Assembly (NCBI RefSeq): GCF_030123405.1
Contig: NZ_CP126110.1
Location: 3,782,001 to 3,846,000 of the forward strand
Origin: Neobacillus sp. WH10
Lineage (GTDB): Bacteria; Bacillota; Bacilli; Bacillales; Cytobacillaceae
Length of the DNA: 64,000 nt
Direction of reading: 5' to 3'
Of this stretch, positions 25,854-33,123 are shown one piece after another (within the stretch, counting starts at the first letter, position 1; each line of letters opens with the position of its first letter). The translations under genes were made by a program, and so were the position numbers. Under the pieces are notes generated by a model. The model was not told the DNA's origin and searched no databases. It worked only from the letters and a program-made list of their open reading frames with translations.

Positions 25854-26259
25854 TTTGTTTCAACTCCTCAACTGACAGCTTGCTTAGATCATTATGAACC
25901 GTTTGAGTTATATCACCGGTTATTTGTTGTTTCTCGATGAAAGCAGCATTTGTTTTCGCTATATATTCAGAAGCTTTTAAACGGTCTTTAATCTCTGCTT
26001 CATTATCTCGCATGGTATTAGTCCAAAACTGTTTTACTTCCTCCATGTTGGCTACTCTGTCACTCTCAAGCTGTTTATTGCGTTGCTCTATATATTCCAC
26101 TATCTTAGGATTTCTTAGTAATTTATGGGATTCTACACCAGCTATATTGTCGGAGGTCGCACTGTATCCTGCTCTCTTATAGGATTCCGTTGCATTCCCT
26201 GTTTCAATGTAATAATCAGCAAATCTCTTCTGTTTCTCTGTTAGCTTCACATCATTCAC
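25825..26259 (-). CDS. terS: terminase small subunit
   Basis: 144 residues, MNDVKLTEKQKRFADYYIETGNATESYKRAG..., the terminase_2/XtmA family with an N-terminal HTH and a helical oligomerisation region. It recognises the pac or cos site and recruits the large subunit. Two short inverted TTAGACTAAT-like sequences at 26270-26320 lie just upstream. Confidence 0.92.
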   Translation of the reverse strand: MNDVKLTEKQKRFADYYIETGNATESYKRAGYSATSDNIAGVESHKLLRNPKIVEYIEQRNKQLESDRVANMEEVKQFWTNTMRDNEAEIKDRLKASEYIAKTNAAFIEKQQITGDITQTVHNDLSKLSVEELKQIESILTKTD

Positions 26260-26296
26260 CTTCCCCCTTGCTGATTAGACTAATCACTCTAACTTT

Positions 26297-27166
26297 CTAA
26301 TTATTAGACTGTTTTACTACTAAATCATAAAAGTCTTTGAATTCCTCATACACCCGAATGTACCGATTATTCTTTATTCCTGACATCTCAATTACTTTAA
26401 TCCCAGTTACACCTAATCGATACCCTTTTGTTTTGGCATAGCCTGACCAACCTAATAAGGAATTCGTGTTTACAAAGTATTGTTTTCGTATGATGGGTTT
26501 TTGGTTCCTTAAATCTATGTCCACATAATATTCAGAACCGTGTTGCCTTCTATGTGTGTGTTCGCCCCATATAACATCGCATCTCCACTCTTCGCCCTTC
26601 TCTTGCAGCTTATTCAGATTCATTTTCTTTCCTGTGCTTCCTGTTATGTGGTGGTGGAAATGAGTGTATGCATTTTTTCTCACGCTGAATTGTATGAGTG
26701 CTAAATCACCAAAGTATTGGATGCCTAATATGTCACTTAACCATTCACCTGGTGACATATCATTAAACTCTTGAGATCGTGTTCCGTCATGATTACCATC
26801 TATTTTGCCTATGACCCTATCCTTAATAGGTTCTAAGTATTGAATGATTCCTTTTCTTGTGAGTTTCCCATATTCATACTGACCTTTTATCTGTTCTCGT
26901 GGTGTCATGTTTTCTTCAAACGGAGAGGACTTACTCCCTTTATTAGCGTGGTTGATTGTATCCCCACCCAAGAATACATAAAAATTCGGTATTTCTTTGA
27001 TCACTTCGATTAGATTCTCAAATGTTTTTGTATCAAACCCTTTATGTCCTAGATGGATATCGGAAATGTCAGTGTAAAAGATACGGTCTGCATCTACTTT
27101 GATATGCTTGTAATGATTTAAAAGCATATCCTGTGTTTCCTGTAAATTATCAAATGTTTTCGACAT
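26297..27166 (-). CDS. calcineurin-like metallophosphoesterase
   Basis: 289 residues with the full set of metal-binding motifs: DISDIHLGHKG, FLGGDTINHANKG, GKIDGNHDG and IWGEHTHRRQHG. Such phosphatases/nucleases are common in phage genomes; the substrate could be nucleic acid, nucleotide or phosphoprotein. RBS AAGGCGGTGAGG precedes the ATG. It lies between the structured RNA copy 2 and the terminases. Confidence 0.85.
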   Translation of the reverse strand: MSKTFDNLQETQDMLLNHYKHIKVDADRIFYTDISDIHLGHKGFDTKTFENLIEVIKEIPNFYVFLGGDTINHANKGSKSSPFEENMTPREQIKGQYEYGKLTRKGIIQYLEPIKDRVIGKIDGNHDGTRSQEFNDMSPGEWLSDILGIQYFGDLALIQFSVRKNAYTHFHHHITGSTGKKMNLNKLQEKGEEWRCDVIWGEHTHRRQHGSEYYVDIDLRNQKPIIRKQYFVNTNSLLGWSGYAKTKGYRLGVTGIKVIEMSGIKNNRYIRVYEEFKDFYDLVVKQSNN

Positions 27167-27270
27167 TTCCTCACCGCCTTAATACCTTCCGACCCCGCCC
27201 ACATGTCGATATGAAGGTTTGTTTTTCCCACTTATGACCATCGTATATAAATTTCATTGAACGCATAATA

Positions 27271-27322
27271 AAAAGACGACTACCACTTTATTAGGAGCTT
27301 TCGCTCGTAAGTGATAATCGCC
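27271..27322 (-). terminator. long terminator hairpin of RNA copy 2
   Basis: On the minus strand GGCGATTATCACTT pairs with AAGTGGTAGTCGTC (14 pairs, several G-T) and is followed by TTTTT. Nested in the loop is a second hairpin GAGC-GAAA-GCTC capped by a GNRA tetraloop. Confidence 0.85.
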
Positions 27323-27685
27323 TTATTTTGTTATTGTTCCTATAGCCTAGGACACACCCTCGTTATATTTCCGGGAGTGGAAGGAACAAATAACTTTATA
27401 CACGGGTAAGGATTTGCACCTTACATAGCCTGCTATGCCTTGGGGTGGTATCGAAGCACCGACTTGTGGCTTTGCAAAAGGGTATTGCAATTGCGTTCCC
27501 CTCGGTATATTACTACCGATATTTACCACAGTTCTACCAACTGAACTACCTAGCGTCTACTTATTCCGCCACCGTGTGTGTTTTAAAAGACGATACCGCC
27601 CGAGGTTGCAGTACCGCCTTTTGAATACCTGTAGTACGGATAATAACGATCGAGGATATTTCCGTACCCTGTAAAACTTCTACAC
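27271..27685 (-). ncRNA. large structured RNA containing nested tRNA-like element, copy 2
   Basis: A 600-bp gap (27167-27773) holds no convincing gene. The 170-nt core at 27404-27573 is 168/170 identical to copy 1. Its closing stem has different sequence (ACACGG with CCGTGT, 27572-27577 and 27400-27405) yet still pairs. Upstream on the minus strand is a GTACGG...CCGTAC stem; downstream a GTTATTTGTTCC...GGAACAATAAC stem (27383-27394 with 27332-27342), and then the GNRA/terminator hairpin. An AT-rich TATTAT/TATGAT at 27687-27695 may be the -10; no clear -35 is seen. A 60-codon frame runs through the element, but conservation of stems rather than codons argues for RNA. Confidence 0.65.
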
Positions 27686-27773
27686 TATCATAATATCATG
27701 GAAAATGGTGCCATGTACGGCTTTTTTACTGCAATATTCTGCCACTTCGCTGTTTATTCGAATTGCGACATAA

Positions 27774-28094
27774 TTAGAGTTTAATTTTTCTACTATGAAT
27801 TATGTGGCTACCGAGTAATAACCCTTTCATATGTGCCAGTTCTTTTTCGGTCATTTCCGTATTATTTCTTGAAGATATTTCGGTATGAAATCCATAACTT
27901 ATATCTTTAAATTTCTGTAATAATCCTTTAACCAGTTGAGTTGATTCCACTCTTTTTACTTCGTGAGGGTCTGCGTGATAATATTCTTCAGTCATAATAT
28001 TAAATAGATTATACAAACCATTTTCTAAATGCCCGTGAAATGTATAAACATTTTCTTCATCGTCAACATAATACGTTTTTCTCAACTTTTTCAC
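27774..28094 (-). CDS. hypothetical phage protein (106 residues)
   Basis: MKKLRKTYYVDDEENVYTFHGHLENGLYNLF..., mixed alpha/beta, basic C-terminus (SHIIHSRKIKL). Located between the ArpU-like regulator and the structured RNA. Not recognised. Confidence 0.6.
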   Translation of the reverse strand: MKKLRKTYYVDDEENVYTFHGHLENGLYNLFNIMTEEYYHADPHEVKRVESTQLVKGLLQKFKDISYGFHTEISSRNNTEMTEKELAHMKGLLLGSHIIHSRKIKL

Positions 28095-28129
28095 CCTTTC
28101 GTTATGTCACAATTTGTGTCTACTGTCCC

Positions 28130-28549
28130 TTAAATAAATCCAAATGCTTCCGCCACAACTGCAATCATTTCTCTTTTCAATCGGTAATAGGTTCTATCGG
28201 GTAAATTCAAATCCGTGTAAACATCTACATCGTACCGGCCTAATAAAAACTTATGATCCCATATCCTTTGTTGTACAGGTTTTAATGAATAGTACACTAA
28301 ATCAAGTTTCCTCTTTGTCTTTGTGTATTCATCTATTTCAACTTTGTTTATGGCAAGAGTTTCTGTTTCACTGTGAAACTGATTACTTCTTTGTGCTTCG
28401 CTAGCTTGATAATTCACGACTAATTTAGGGGCATCCAGTTTCTTTGACTCAATGATTGCTTCAAGATTTTTATAGCTGCTCATAAGCTTTTCGGTTTTCC
28501 GTTTTACTTCATTGCTTAATCTGGTATCTAAGAAAGCTAATTGCATCAT
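28130..28549 (-). CDS. ArpU-family late transcription regulator
   Basis: 139 residues with a sigma-like C-terminal HTH (PDRTYYRLKREMIAVVAEAF) and a helical N-terminal region including RKLDLVYYSLKPVQQRIWDHKFL. This matches the ArpU/Gram-positive phage late-gene regulators that switch on terminase and structural genes. Its position at the early/late boundary, just upstream of the packaging operon, fits. RBS AGGGGG precedes the ATG. Confidence 0.75.
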   Translation of the reverse strand: MMQLAFLDTRLSNEVKRKTEKLMSSYKNLEAIIESKKLDAPKLVVNYQASEAQRSNQFHSETETLAINKVEIDEYTKTKRKLDLVYYSLKPVQQRIWDHKFLLGRYDVDVYTDLNLPDRTYYRLKREMIAVVAEAFGFI

Positions 28550-28556
28550 ATACCCC

Positions 28557-28895
28557 CTATAAATCCGTCTGATATTTGCTAATCGTCTGCAATAGCGTAG
28601 CTTCCGTCCTCAACGTTTCCATGCTATCCCTTGCGCTGTCATACAACGACTTGGCTATATCTCGATTAAACTTTAAATCTGCTGTGTTGCCCCGTGCTGT
28701 ATCAGGTATGAGAGTAGCTTGCATTCCATCAGCTTTTAGCTTGAGTATTTCCTGTGCTAACGCTATGCGATATTCTCTTTCCGCTTTATCCTTCAATTTA
28801 GCTTGCTTGTACACTTCGATGATGACTTTATCCATGCGAGTTTTCACGTTTCGCATTTCTTGGATGACTTCGGATAATTCAATTGTACGAGCCAT
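28557..28895 (-). CDS. hypothetical helical phage protein (112 residues)
   Basis: MARTIELSEVIQEMRNVKTRMDKV..., predicted almost entirely alpha-helical with coiled-coil heptads. The start is directly after the stop of the 57-residue gene. Short helical proteins at this place are common in Bacillus phages; function unknown. Confidence 0.65.
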   Translation of the reverse strand: MARTIELSEVIQEMRNVKTRMDKVIIEVYKQAKLKDKAEREYRIALAQEILKLKADGMQATLIPDTARGNTADLKFNRDIAKSLYDSARDSMETLRTEATLLQTISKYQTDL

Positions 28896-29069
28896 TTACT
28901 TCACCTTCTTGTAGTCGTCAAATGAAATAGACAATCTCCAAATGTTCATATCCCAACCCAACGGAACTTTTCTAAAAGAGAAAAATTTAATATCTTCCTT
29001 ATCCCACTCACTGCCGTATACAAAAGATAAATACTTTGGATGCATAGGACTTCCCCAACTAATCGTCAC
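28896..29069 (-). CDS. hypothetical phage protein (57 residues)
   Basis: GTG-initiated, MTISWGSPMHPKYLSFVYG... to SFDDYKKVK. The GTG overlaps the stop of the upstream nuclease gene (GTGA) and AAGGAG lies 11 nt upstream. Stop abuts the next ATG, so it is part of the compact operon. Not recognised. Confidence 0.6.
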   Translation of the reverse strand: MTISWGSPMHPKYLSFVYGSEWDKEDIKFFSFRKVPLGWDMNIWRLSISFDDYKKVK

Positions 29070-29353
29070 TTATCCACCAACTCCTTAAACTTATCCAACG
29101 TCATACAGACTAGCCATTGTTTATTGTCCGTTCTCAACGCTACTGCATCTGGCTTTTCTTGTTCATCCTCTATCCATTCGTATAATTGTTTAAAGCCGCT
29201 TTTCCGTCGTTTTACTTCCCATTCAAGACCTAAACCTATTACGTCATTTCCATATCCTTCTTGCGCCCCTGACAACGGTACACGATGACCGCCTATTAAT
29301 TTAGCAAACTCTCTTTCGGCACGTTGCCCCTTATCTCTACTAGCTTTTCCCAT
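29066..29353 (-). CDS. Holliday-junction-resolvase-like nuclease
   Basis: 95 residues, MGKASRDKGQRAEREFAKLIGG...GYGNDVIGLGLEWEVKRRKS. The pattern RxxKGxxxEREFA...D(V/I)...LEWEVKRR is the PD-(D/E)xK nuclease core of Hjc-like resolvases: Glu in the first helix, Asp on the strand, ExK motif. It probably resolves branched replication intermediates before packaging. Confidence 0.8.
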   Translation of the reverse strand: MGKASRDKGQRAEREFAKLIGGHRVPLSGAQEGYGNDVIGLGLEWEVKRRKSGFKQLYEWIEDEQEKPDAVALRTDNKQWLVCMTLDKFKELVDK

Positions 29354-29486
29354 TTTGACACCGCTCTTTATAAAGTTCGATTAACTTCTCGCTTGAGAGG
29401 TTATTTAAATAGTCCGGGCTGATATTCGTTTTCATTTCTAGTTCGAATAAGATGGTTTGTCTTTCTACTGGGTCTAGTTTACTCAT
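29340..29486 (-). CDS. hypothetical small phage protein (48 residues)
   Basis: MSKLDPVERQTILFELEMKT... to KERCQNGKS. Overlaps the upstream MazG-like gene by 8 nt and the downstream nuclease gene by 14 nt, consistent with translational coupling. Function unknown. Confidence 0.55.
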   Translation of the reverse strand: MSKLDPVERQTILFELEMKTNISPDYLNNLSSEKLIELYKERCQNGKS

Positions 29487-29811
29487 TCCGGTTCACACTT
29501 CTTTCCTTGTCAAAACCATCTGGATATCGATTATTAAGTTTGTATATATTTGTTTCCAGCACCTCTTCTAACGTAATCCCAAATAACTCCATCAATCCGA
29601 ACCTGTACCAAAAATCATCACCAAATTCTTTGATAAGTTTTGTCCTTTCTCCTTCTAATGGATGTCCTTGGAAAACAATCTTCTTAACTATATCCACAAT
29701 TTCGCCTGTTTCTCCCGCACATCCCATTGCATAATTAGTCAATTTTTCTGGTATAGACTGTTCTTTGCTTTCTGTCCTCTTTCTTTCTTCCATATATTCG
29801 TTTAATCTCAC
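29479..29811 (-). CDS. MazG-like nucleotide pyrophosphohydrolase
   Basis: 110 residues with the metal-binding pair of the all-alpha NTP pyrophosphatases: GCAGETGEIVDIVKK (ExxE) and KEFGDDFWY (ExxD). Phage MazG-like enzymes hydrolyse NTPs or (p)ppGpp-like alarm nucleotides, or clean up dUTP-type nucleotides; the substrate here is not decided by sequence. Confidence 0.8.
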   Translation of the reverse strand: MRLNEYMEERKRTESKEQSIPEKLTNYAMGCAGETGEIVDIVKKIVFQGHPLEGERTKLIKEFGDDFWYRFGLMELFGITLEEVLETNIYKLNNRYPDGFDKERSVNRNE

Positions 29812-30071
29812 GCTCCGACTCTCCTCTTATAAATCCCATATTGTTTTAATTTGTTCCGTACCGTATAGGGGTCTAAACCTAATTCCCACGCAATCTCTGA
29901 CATGTTCATGCCTTTTGCGTACAGTCTGACTAAGTCAGGAAGAAGGTTTTCGCTCCATCGCATTTGTAATTCACGAGCCGCCCGATATTTGAAATCAATC
30001 GGGCAGTCCTCATGAAGGGCTATTTGTAATAGTTGACGTTTAGAAGCATCCTCAAAATGGAAGATTGTCAT
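29808..30071 (-). CDS. small HTH protein
   Basis: 87 residues. The C-terminal half LVRLYAKGMNMSEIAWELGLDPYTVRNKLKQYGI (in part) is a clear sigma-70-region-4-like or Xre-like helix-turn-helix. It overlaps the ssb gene end. It may be a phage transcription factor or a helper of replication. No partner domain recognised. Confidence 0.6.
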   Translation of the reverse strand: MTIFHFEDASKRQLLQIALHEDCPIDFKYRAARELQMRWSENLLPDLVRLYAKGMNMSEIAWELGLDPYTVRNKLKQYGIYKRRVGA

Positions 30072-30480
30072 CTGAGATACCTACTCCGTTTTGAAATGGA
30101 TCGTTATCAATTTTTGTGCTGCTAGTAGGAGCATATAGTCCACCATTATCCGGTTGCTTATTGCCATCTTTCTTCGGTTCTAAAAACTGTACCGATTCCG
30201 CTACTACCTCAGTCACATAAATTTTCTTACCATCCTGTCCTTCATAGTTGCGTGTTTGAATCCTTCCGTCCACTCCAGCAAGCGACCCTTTCTTTAGGAA
30301 GTTCGCGACGTTCTCGGCTGCTTTTTTCCATACGACACAGTTGATAAAATCGGATTCCTTTTCTTTGCTGAATGGACGGTTAACTGCTAGTGTGAAGGTA
30401 GCTACAGGCACTCCATTTGGTGTATAGCGTAAATCAGGATCCTTGGTTAATCTTCCTACTAATACGACTCTATTTAACAT
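30052..30480 (-). CDS. ssb: single-stranded DNA-binding protein
   Basis: 142 residues, MLNRVVLVGRLTKDPDLRYTP... with the OB-fold motifs DFINCVVWKKAAENVANFLKKG (in part) and the conserved acidic C-terminal tip DDNLPF for partner binding. A phage copy of the bacterial SsbA type. Preceded by AGGAGG and a long structured leader. Confidence 0.95.
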   Translation of the reverse strand: MLNRVVLVGRLTKDPDLRYTPNGVPVATFTLAVNRPFSKEKESDFINCVVWKKAAENVANFLKKGSLAGVDGRIQTRNYEGQDGKKIYVTEVVAESVQFLEPKKDGNKQPDNGGLYAPTSSTKIDNDPFQNGVGISDDNLPF

Positions 30481-30630
30481 TTGTTTTCCTCCTAAACTTG
30501 TACAATTTGTGACATATATTTACAGCGATTTACTAAAATGGTAGTTTTGATAGGGGACTGTTACCCCAGCCCTCTTTCTACCCCGGTACTGCTGGCCAAG
30601 AAGCGTACTGGGGATTTTTATTCAACATAA
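30481..30630 (-). promoter_or_regulatory. structured leader upstream of ssb
   Basis: A 150-nt gene-free stretch inside an otherwise gapless operon. On the minus strand CCCCAGTAC (near 30610) pairs with GTACCGGGG (near 30585), and GGGG-TAACAGT-CCCC can form a second hairpin near 30557-30571. There is no T-run, so it is not a plain terminator; it could be an RNA operator or processing site. Confidence 0.4.
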
Positions 30631-30948
30631 TCACTCTTGTGTTTCGTGTTTTCTCAAATCACGTTCATAAGTACGTTTTTTTACAGTGATAACATATTCT
30701 AGTCCAATTGGAGTATCGAGCCACGCTTGAACTTTCTTAAACCCGTTGATTGACTTAGTTACATTTAACTCTTTTAATTTTGAAAGATGTACGTTAACAG
30801 TCCCTTGGTATCTATCGTCTTTATCTGAAAGCCTCACTTCGAAAAAGCGATATCCATACACATTTGCACTTGCTATTACTTTCGCGGAGACAACATCATT
30901 TAAATTCGCAATGCATTTTTTTGTATTTTCGACCATTGTTTGACTCAT
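30631..30948 (-). CDS. hypothetical phage protein (105 residues)
   Basis: MSQTMVENTKKCIANLNDVVSAK..., alpha/beta protein with VYGYRFFEVRLSDKDDRYQG and a basic C-terminus (KKRTYERDLRKHETQE). Starts 11 nt after the methylase gene. Not recognised. Confidence 0.6.
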   Translation of the reverse strand: MSQTMVENTKKCIANLNDVVSAKVIASANVYGYRFFEVRLSDKDDRYQGTVNVHLSKLKELNVTKSINGFKKVQAWLDTPIGLEYVITVKKRTYERDLRKHETQE

Positions 30949-30959
30949 TTATGTTCCTC

Positions 30960-31592
30960 CTACTGTTCCGATATTTTTACGATATGTTCACATAACCCTT
31001 TAGGGATTACTGAACGTTCAACCGCATTCGCCCTTCCTTGTGTACCTCTTTTACTTCCTCTTGGAGCCGCTTCATGACAAGGATCCCCATTCTTACACAT
31101 TGGCTTGAATTGTGGGTTTTGGTGATTTCCCCAGACATCTGTTGGTTTCATTCGATCATCCCCATATTGACAATAAGTCACGGTATACCTTGGCAACATT
31201 TGCATGAAGTCCATTTTCCGCATACCACCTCTTGGATTTTCAATATACCAATACTTAGGTCTTAATCTTTGAATAAGATAAAGGGTGTGTTTTACTAATT
31301 CATCCGAAATCTTTGCAAAATCACTTTTCGGAAGTAAGTTTTCATTCTTTTCTCTGGACCGATGATGTGAGATAGCTGCAATACTATATGAAGTACAGGG
31401 AGGAGAAGCCCATATTATATCGGGCTTTCCAAACTGTTCTAAAATCAATTCCGGTGTCACTTCTAAAACATCTGCATATAAACTGATGTTTTTATGTCGC
31501 TGATCTATTTCAATCGAAAAAGTTTCATGACCAGCCTCTTCAAATGCTTTTGAAATGCTACGAGTGCCAGCAAACAATTCTAAGATTTTCAT
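30960..31592 (-). CDS. DNA (cytosine-5) methyltransferase-like protein, orphan
   Basis: 210 residues. Motif I ILELFAGTRSISKAFEEAGH binds AdoMet, motif IV WASPPCTSYS carries the catalytic PPC cysteine, and motif VI is WYIENPRGG. The protein is short (typical m5C enzymes exceed 300 residues) and the target recognition region is small. No restriction enzyme gene is nearby, so it is probably a phage orphan methylase that protects or marks phage DNA. Base specificity not predictable. Confidence 0.8.
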   Translation of the reverse strand: MKILELFAGTRSISKAFEEAGHETFSIEIDQRHKNISLYADVLEVTPELILEQFGKPDIIWASPPCTSYSIAAISHHRSREKNENLLPKSDFAKISDELVKHTLYLIQRLRPKYWYIENPRGGMRKMDFMQMLPRYTVTYCQYGDDRMKPTDVWGNHQNPQFKPMCKNGDPCHEAAPRGSKRGTQGRANAVERSVIPKGLCEHIVKISEQ

Positions 31593-31643
31593 GTTCGCTT
31601 GTCGTTCCCCTTTCCTATTGTGTAATATGGATAATGGGTAATT

Positions 31644-31823
31644 TTATGCTTGTTTTGGTAAAAATTCATAACGTTGCCCGTCAAACTTTAAAATCTCATG
31701 CTTTTTACTAAATGGATTCTCTTTCTTGATCTGTTCTTTCTTTATTCCTTCTTCATAACATGTGAGGATAGATAATTCTTCTCCGTCCAGTGTGTGTTTT
31801 TGATGTTCTGTTACTCGTCGCAT
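31644..31823 (-). CDS. hypothetical small phage protein (59 residues)
   Basis: MRRVTEHQKHTLDGEELSIL... to QRYEFLPKQA, overlapping the HNH gene by 13 nt. Charged and soluble; not recognised. Confidence 0.5.
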   Translation of the reverse strand: MRRVTEHQKHTLDGEELSILTCYEEGIKKEQIKKENPFSKKHEILKFDGQRYEFLPKQA

Positions 31824-32143
31824 AGACGGTCACCGTTTTCGTCCAGGTTCTTTTCTACCCACGTTTCGAACCATTTCCGCACTTCTCTTAAAGCGTGTGC
31901 TTCTCGATGACATGATAGGCAAATGCTTACTCCGTTCCGTTTGCTGTTATCTCCCATCTGTGACTTGTAGATGCAGTGGTGTGGTACGGATTCGAGGTGA
32001 TATGAACCGCATCTTATACACTGGTATCCATCGCGTTCAAAGATTTCCTTTATGGTCTTAGCTGAGAATTTCCCTCTGTTTCCTCGTTTCGGCACTCGGC
32101 GATTGAAGGACGGTTTTGGTACGTCTCTCACACTTAAATCCAT
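31811..32143 (-). CDS. HNH endonuclease domain protein
   Basis: 110 residues with a full HNH core: CIRCGSYHLESVPHHCI...ICLSCHREAH. CxxC pairs hold a structural zinc and the HH/H residues the catalytic metal. It lies in the early operon rather than beside the terminase, so it may be a replication or recombination nuclease, or a homing-type enzyme; there is no intron or intein around it. Confidence 0.8.
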   Translation of the reverse strand: MDLSVRDVPKPSFNRRVPKRGNRGKFSAKTIKEIFERDGYQCIRCGSYHLESVPHHCIYKSQMGDNSKRNGVSICLSCHREAHALREVRKWFETWVEKNLDENGDRLCDE

Positions 32144-32499
32144 AGGGCAATCAATTCCCTAAATGCTTTATTTTCTTTTTTGTATCTCACCAGCGTTTTA
32201 CCAGCATTTTCAAGATGTTTCTTTTGGTTCTCAACTGTGTAGTCGCTTCGGATGAGTTTATCCCGTGTATCTAACAACTGATCCCTATAGTTGTCTCGCT
32301 CTTTTTTCAAAGTATCAGCTTCATTCTTTACATCCTCGCAAGCAGCAACGATATGTTCATATTTTTCAATTTTTGCTCGGAGTTTATGAATCAGTTTACT
32401 TTTATCATCACTTACTTGTTTAGATTGTTTTAAACGTCTTCTCAAATAACCAATTAATTGCTCATATTCGGCTGTTTTATCATCCTTTATCGTTGCCAC
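32134..32499 (-). CDS. coiled-coil phage protein (121 residues)
   Basis: Almost entirely heptad-like (YLRRRLKQSKQVSDDKSKLI, LKKERDNYRDQLLDTRDKL). Overlaps both neighbours by about 10 nt. No catalytic motif; could be a scaffold or partner of the nearby HNH or replication proteins. Confidence 0.6.
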   Translation of the reverse strand: MATIKDDKTAEYEQLIGYLRRRLKQSKQVSDDKSKLIHKLRAKIEKYEHIVAACEDVKNEADTLKKERDNYRDQLLDTRDKLIRSDYTVENQKKHLENAGKTLVRYKKENKAFRELIALWI

Positions 32500-32660
32500 T
32501 TTTTCTTCCTCCCTAGGTTATTTCCGATTTCTTTTAATTGGTCATATACCTGGCAACCTTTGCATTTTATTTCTGCTGCTTTTGTAGAGTTGTATTTCTC
32601 GCACCTTTTACACGTTTCCAGTAATCCGTCCATTTTATAGAGAAGGGATACTCGGTTCAT
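32487..32660 (-). CDS. small zinc-finger-like protein (57 residues)
   Basis: MNRVSLLYKMDGLLETCKRC with a second CKGC about 14 residues later, giving a two-knuckle zinc site, and a basic C-terminus (RKKKWQR). The ATG overlaps the stop of the DUF3310 gene (ATGA). Unknown role. Confidence 0.55.
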   Translation of the reverse strand: MNRVSLLYKMDGLLETCKRCEKYNSTKAAEIKCKGCQVYDQLKEIGNNLGRKKKWQR

Positions 32661-32926
32661 AGGCTCTCATATTCCATTAATTTTTTTGTGTAAAACTCTG
32701 CTTTTTGTAAATCCTTTAATCCACCTTTTTCTTTGTACCGGGCTACATATTTATGAATAGAACCGATTGCAAATCCTTCAGCCACAGTAACCTTTTTATT
32801 AACGTAATGCTGTTCTAAAAATCCGATAACATCGATACCGCCTTTGTGATAGTGTGAAGGTTTGTTTATTTCATCTTCAAAAGTTATCGGTTCTAAACAG
32901 TCATCCTCATAATTGATATTTGTCAA
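32657..32926 (-). CDS. DUF3310 protein
   Basis: 89 residues; NKPSHYHKGGIDVIGFLEQ and GFAIGSIHKYVARYKEKGGLKDLQKAEFY (in part) are the DUF3310 signature, a small helical family found almost only in phages and often called SaV-like or nucleotide-kinase-like. Function not established; it is usually encoded among nucleotide and replication genes, as here. Confidence 0.85.
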   Translation of the reverse strand: MTNINYEDDCLEPITFEDEINKPSHYHKGGIDVIGFLEQHYVNKKVTVAEGFAIGSIHKYVARYKEKGGLKDLQKAEFYTKKLMEYESL

Positions 32927-33123
32927 GGCTTTCTCTTCCTCTCATATGCAGCTAGATATTCATTTAATTTGACCTTGAAACGGTCTTGAAGATAATATGT
33001 AAGCTTGTCCTCGTTGTCGTTCATCTTCAAGACTTTTCTTTCCAAGACTAGATAATCAATCAACAGTACCAACGAATAGTAACCATATTTCACCGCTTCG
33101 TTATAGTGTTCTTGTACTGTCAT
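32923..33123 (-). CDS. hypothetical phage protein (66 residues)
   Basis: MTVQEHYNEAVKYGYYSLVLLIDYLVLERKV..., helical. Overlaps the dnaB end and the DUF3310 start by 4 nt each. Small proteins of this type are common beside phage DnaB; not characterised. Confidence 0.65.
   Translation of the reverse strand: MTVQEHYNEAVKYGYYSLVLLIDYLVLERKVLKMNDNEDKLTYYLQDRFKVKLNEYLAAYERKRKP

Noticed and set aside
27347..27529. 60-codon minus-strand frame through the RNA element
   Set aside because: It lies in the tRNA-like core, is not preceded by an RBS, and in copy 1 the same frame continues without the same start or end; stem conservation explains the sequence better.
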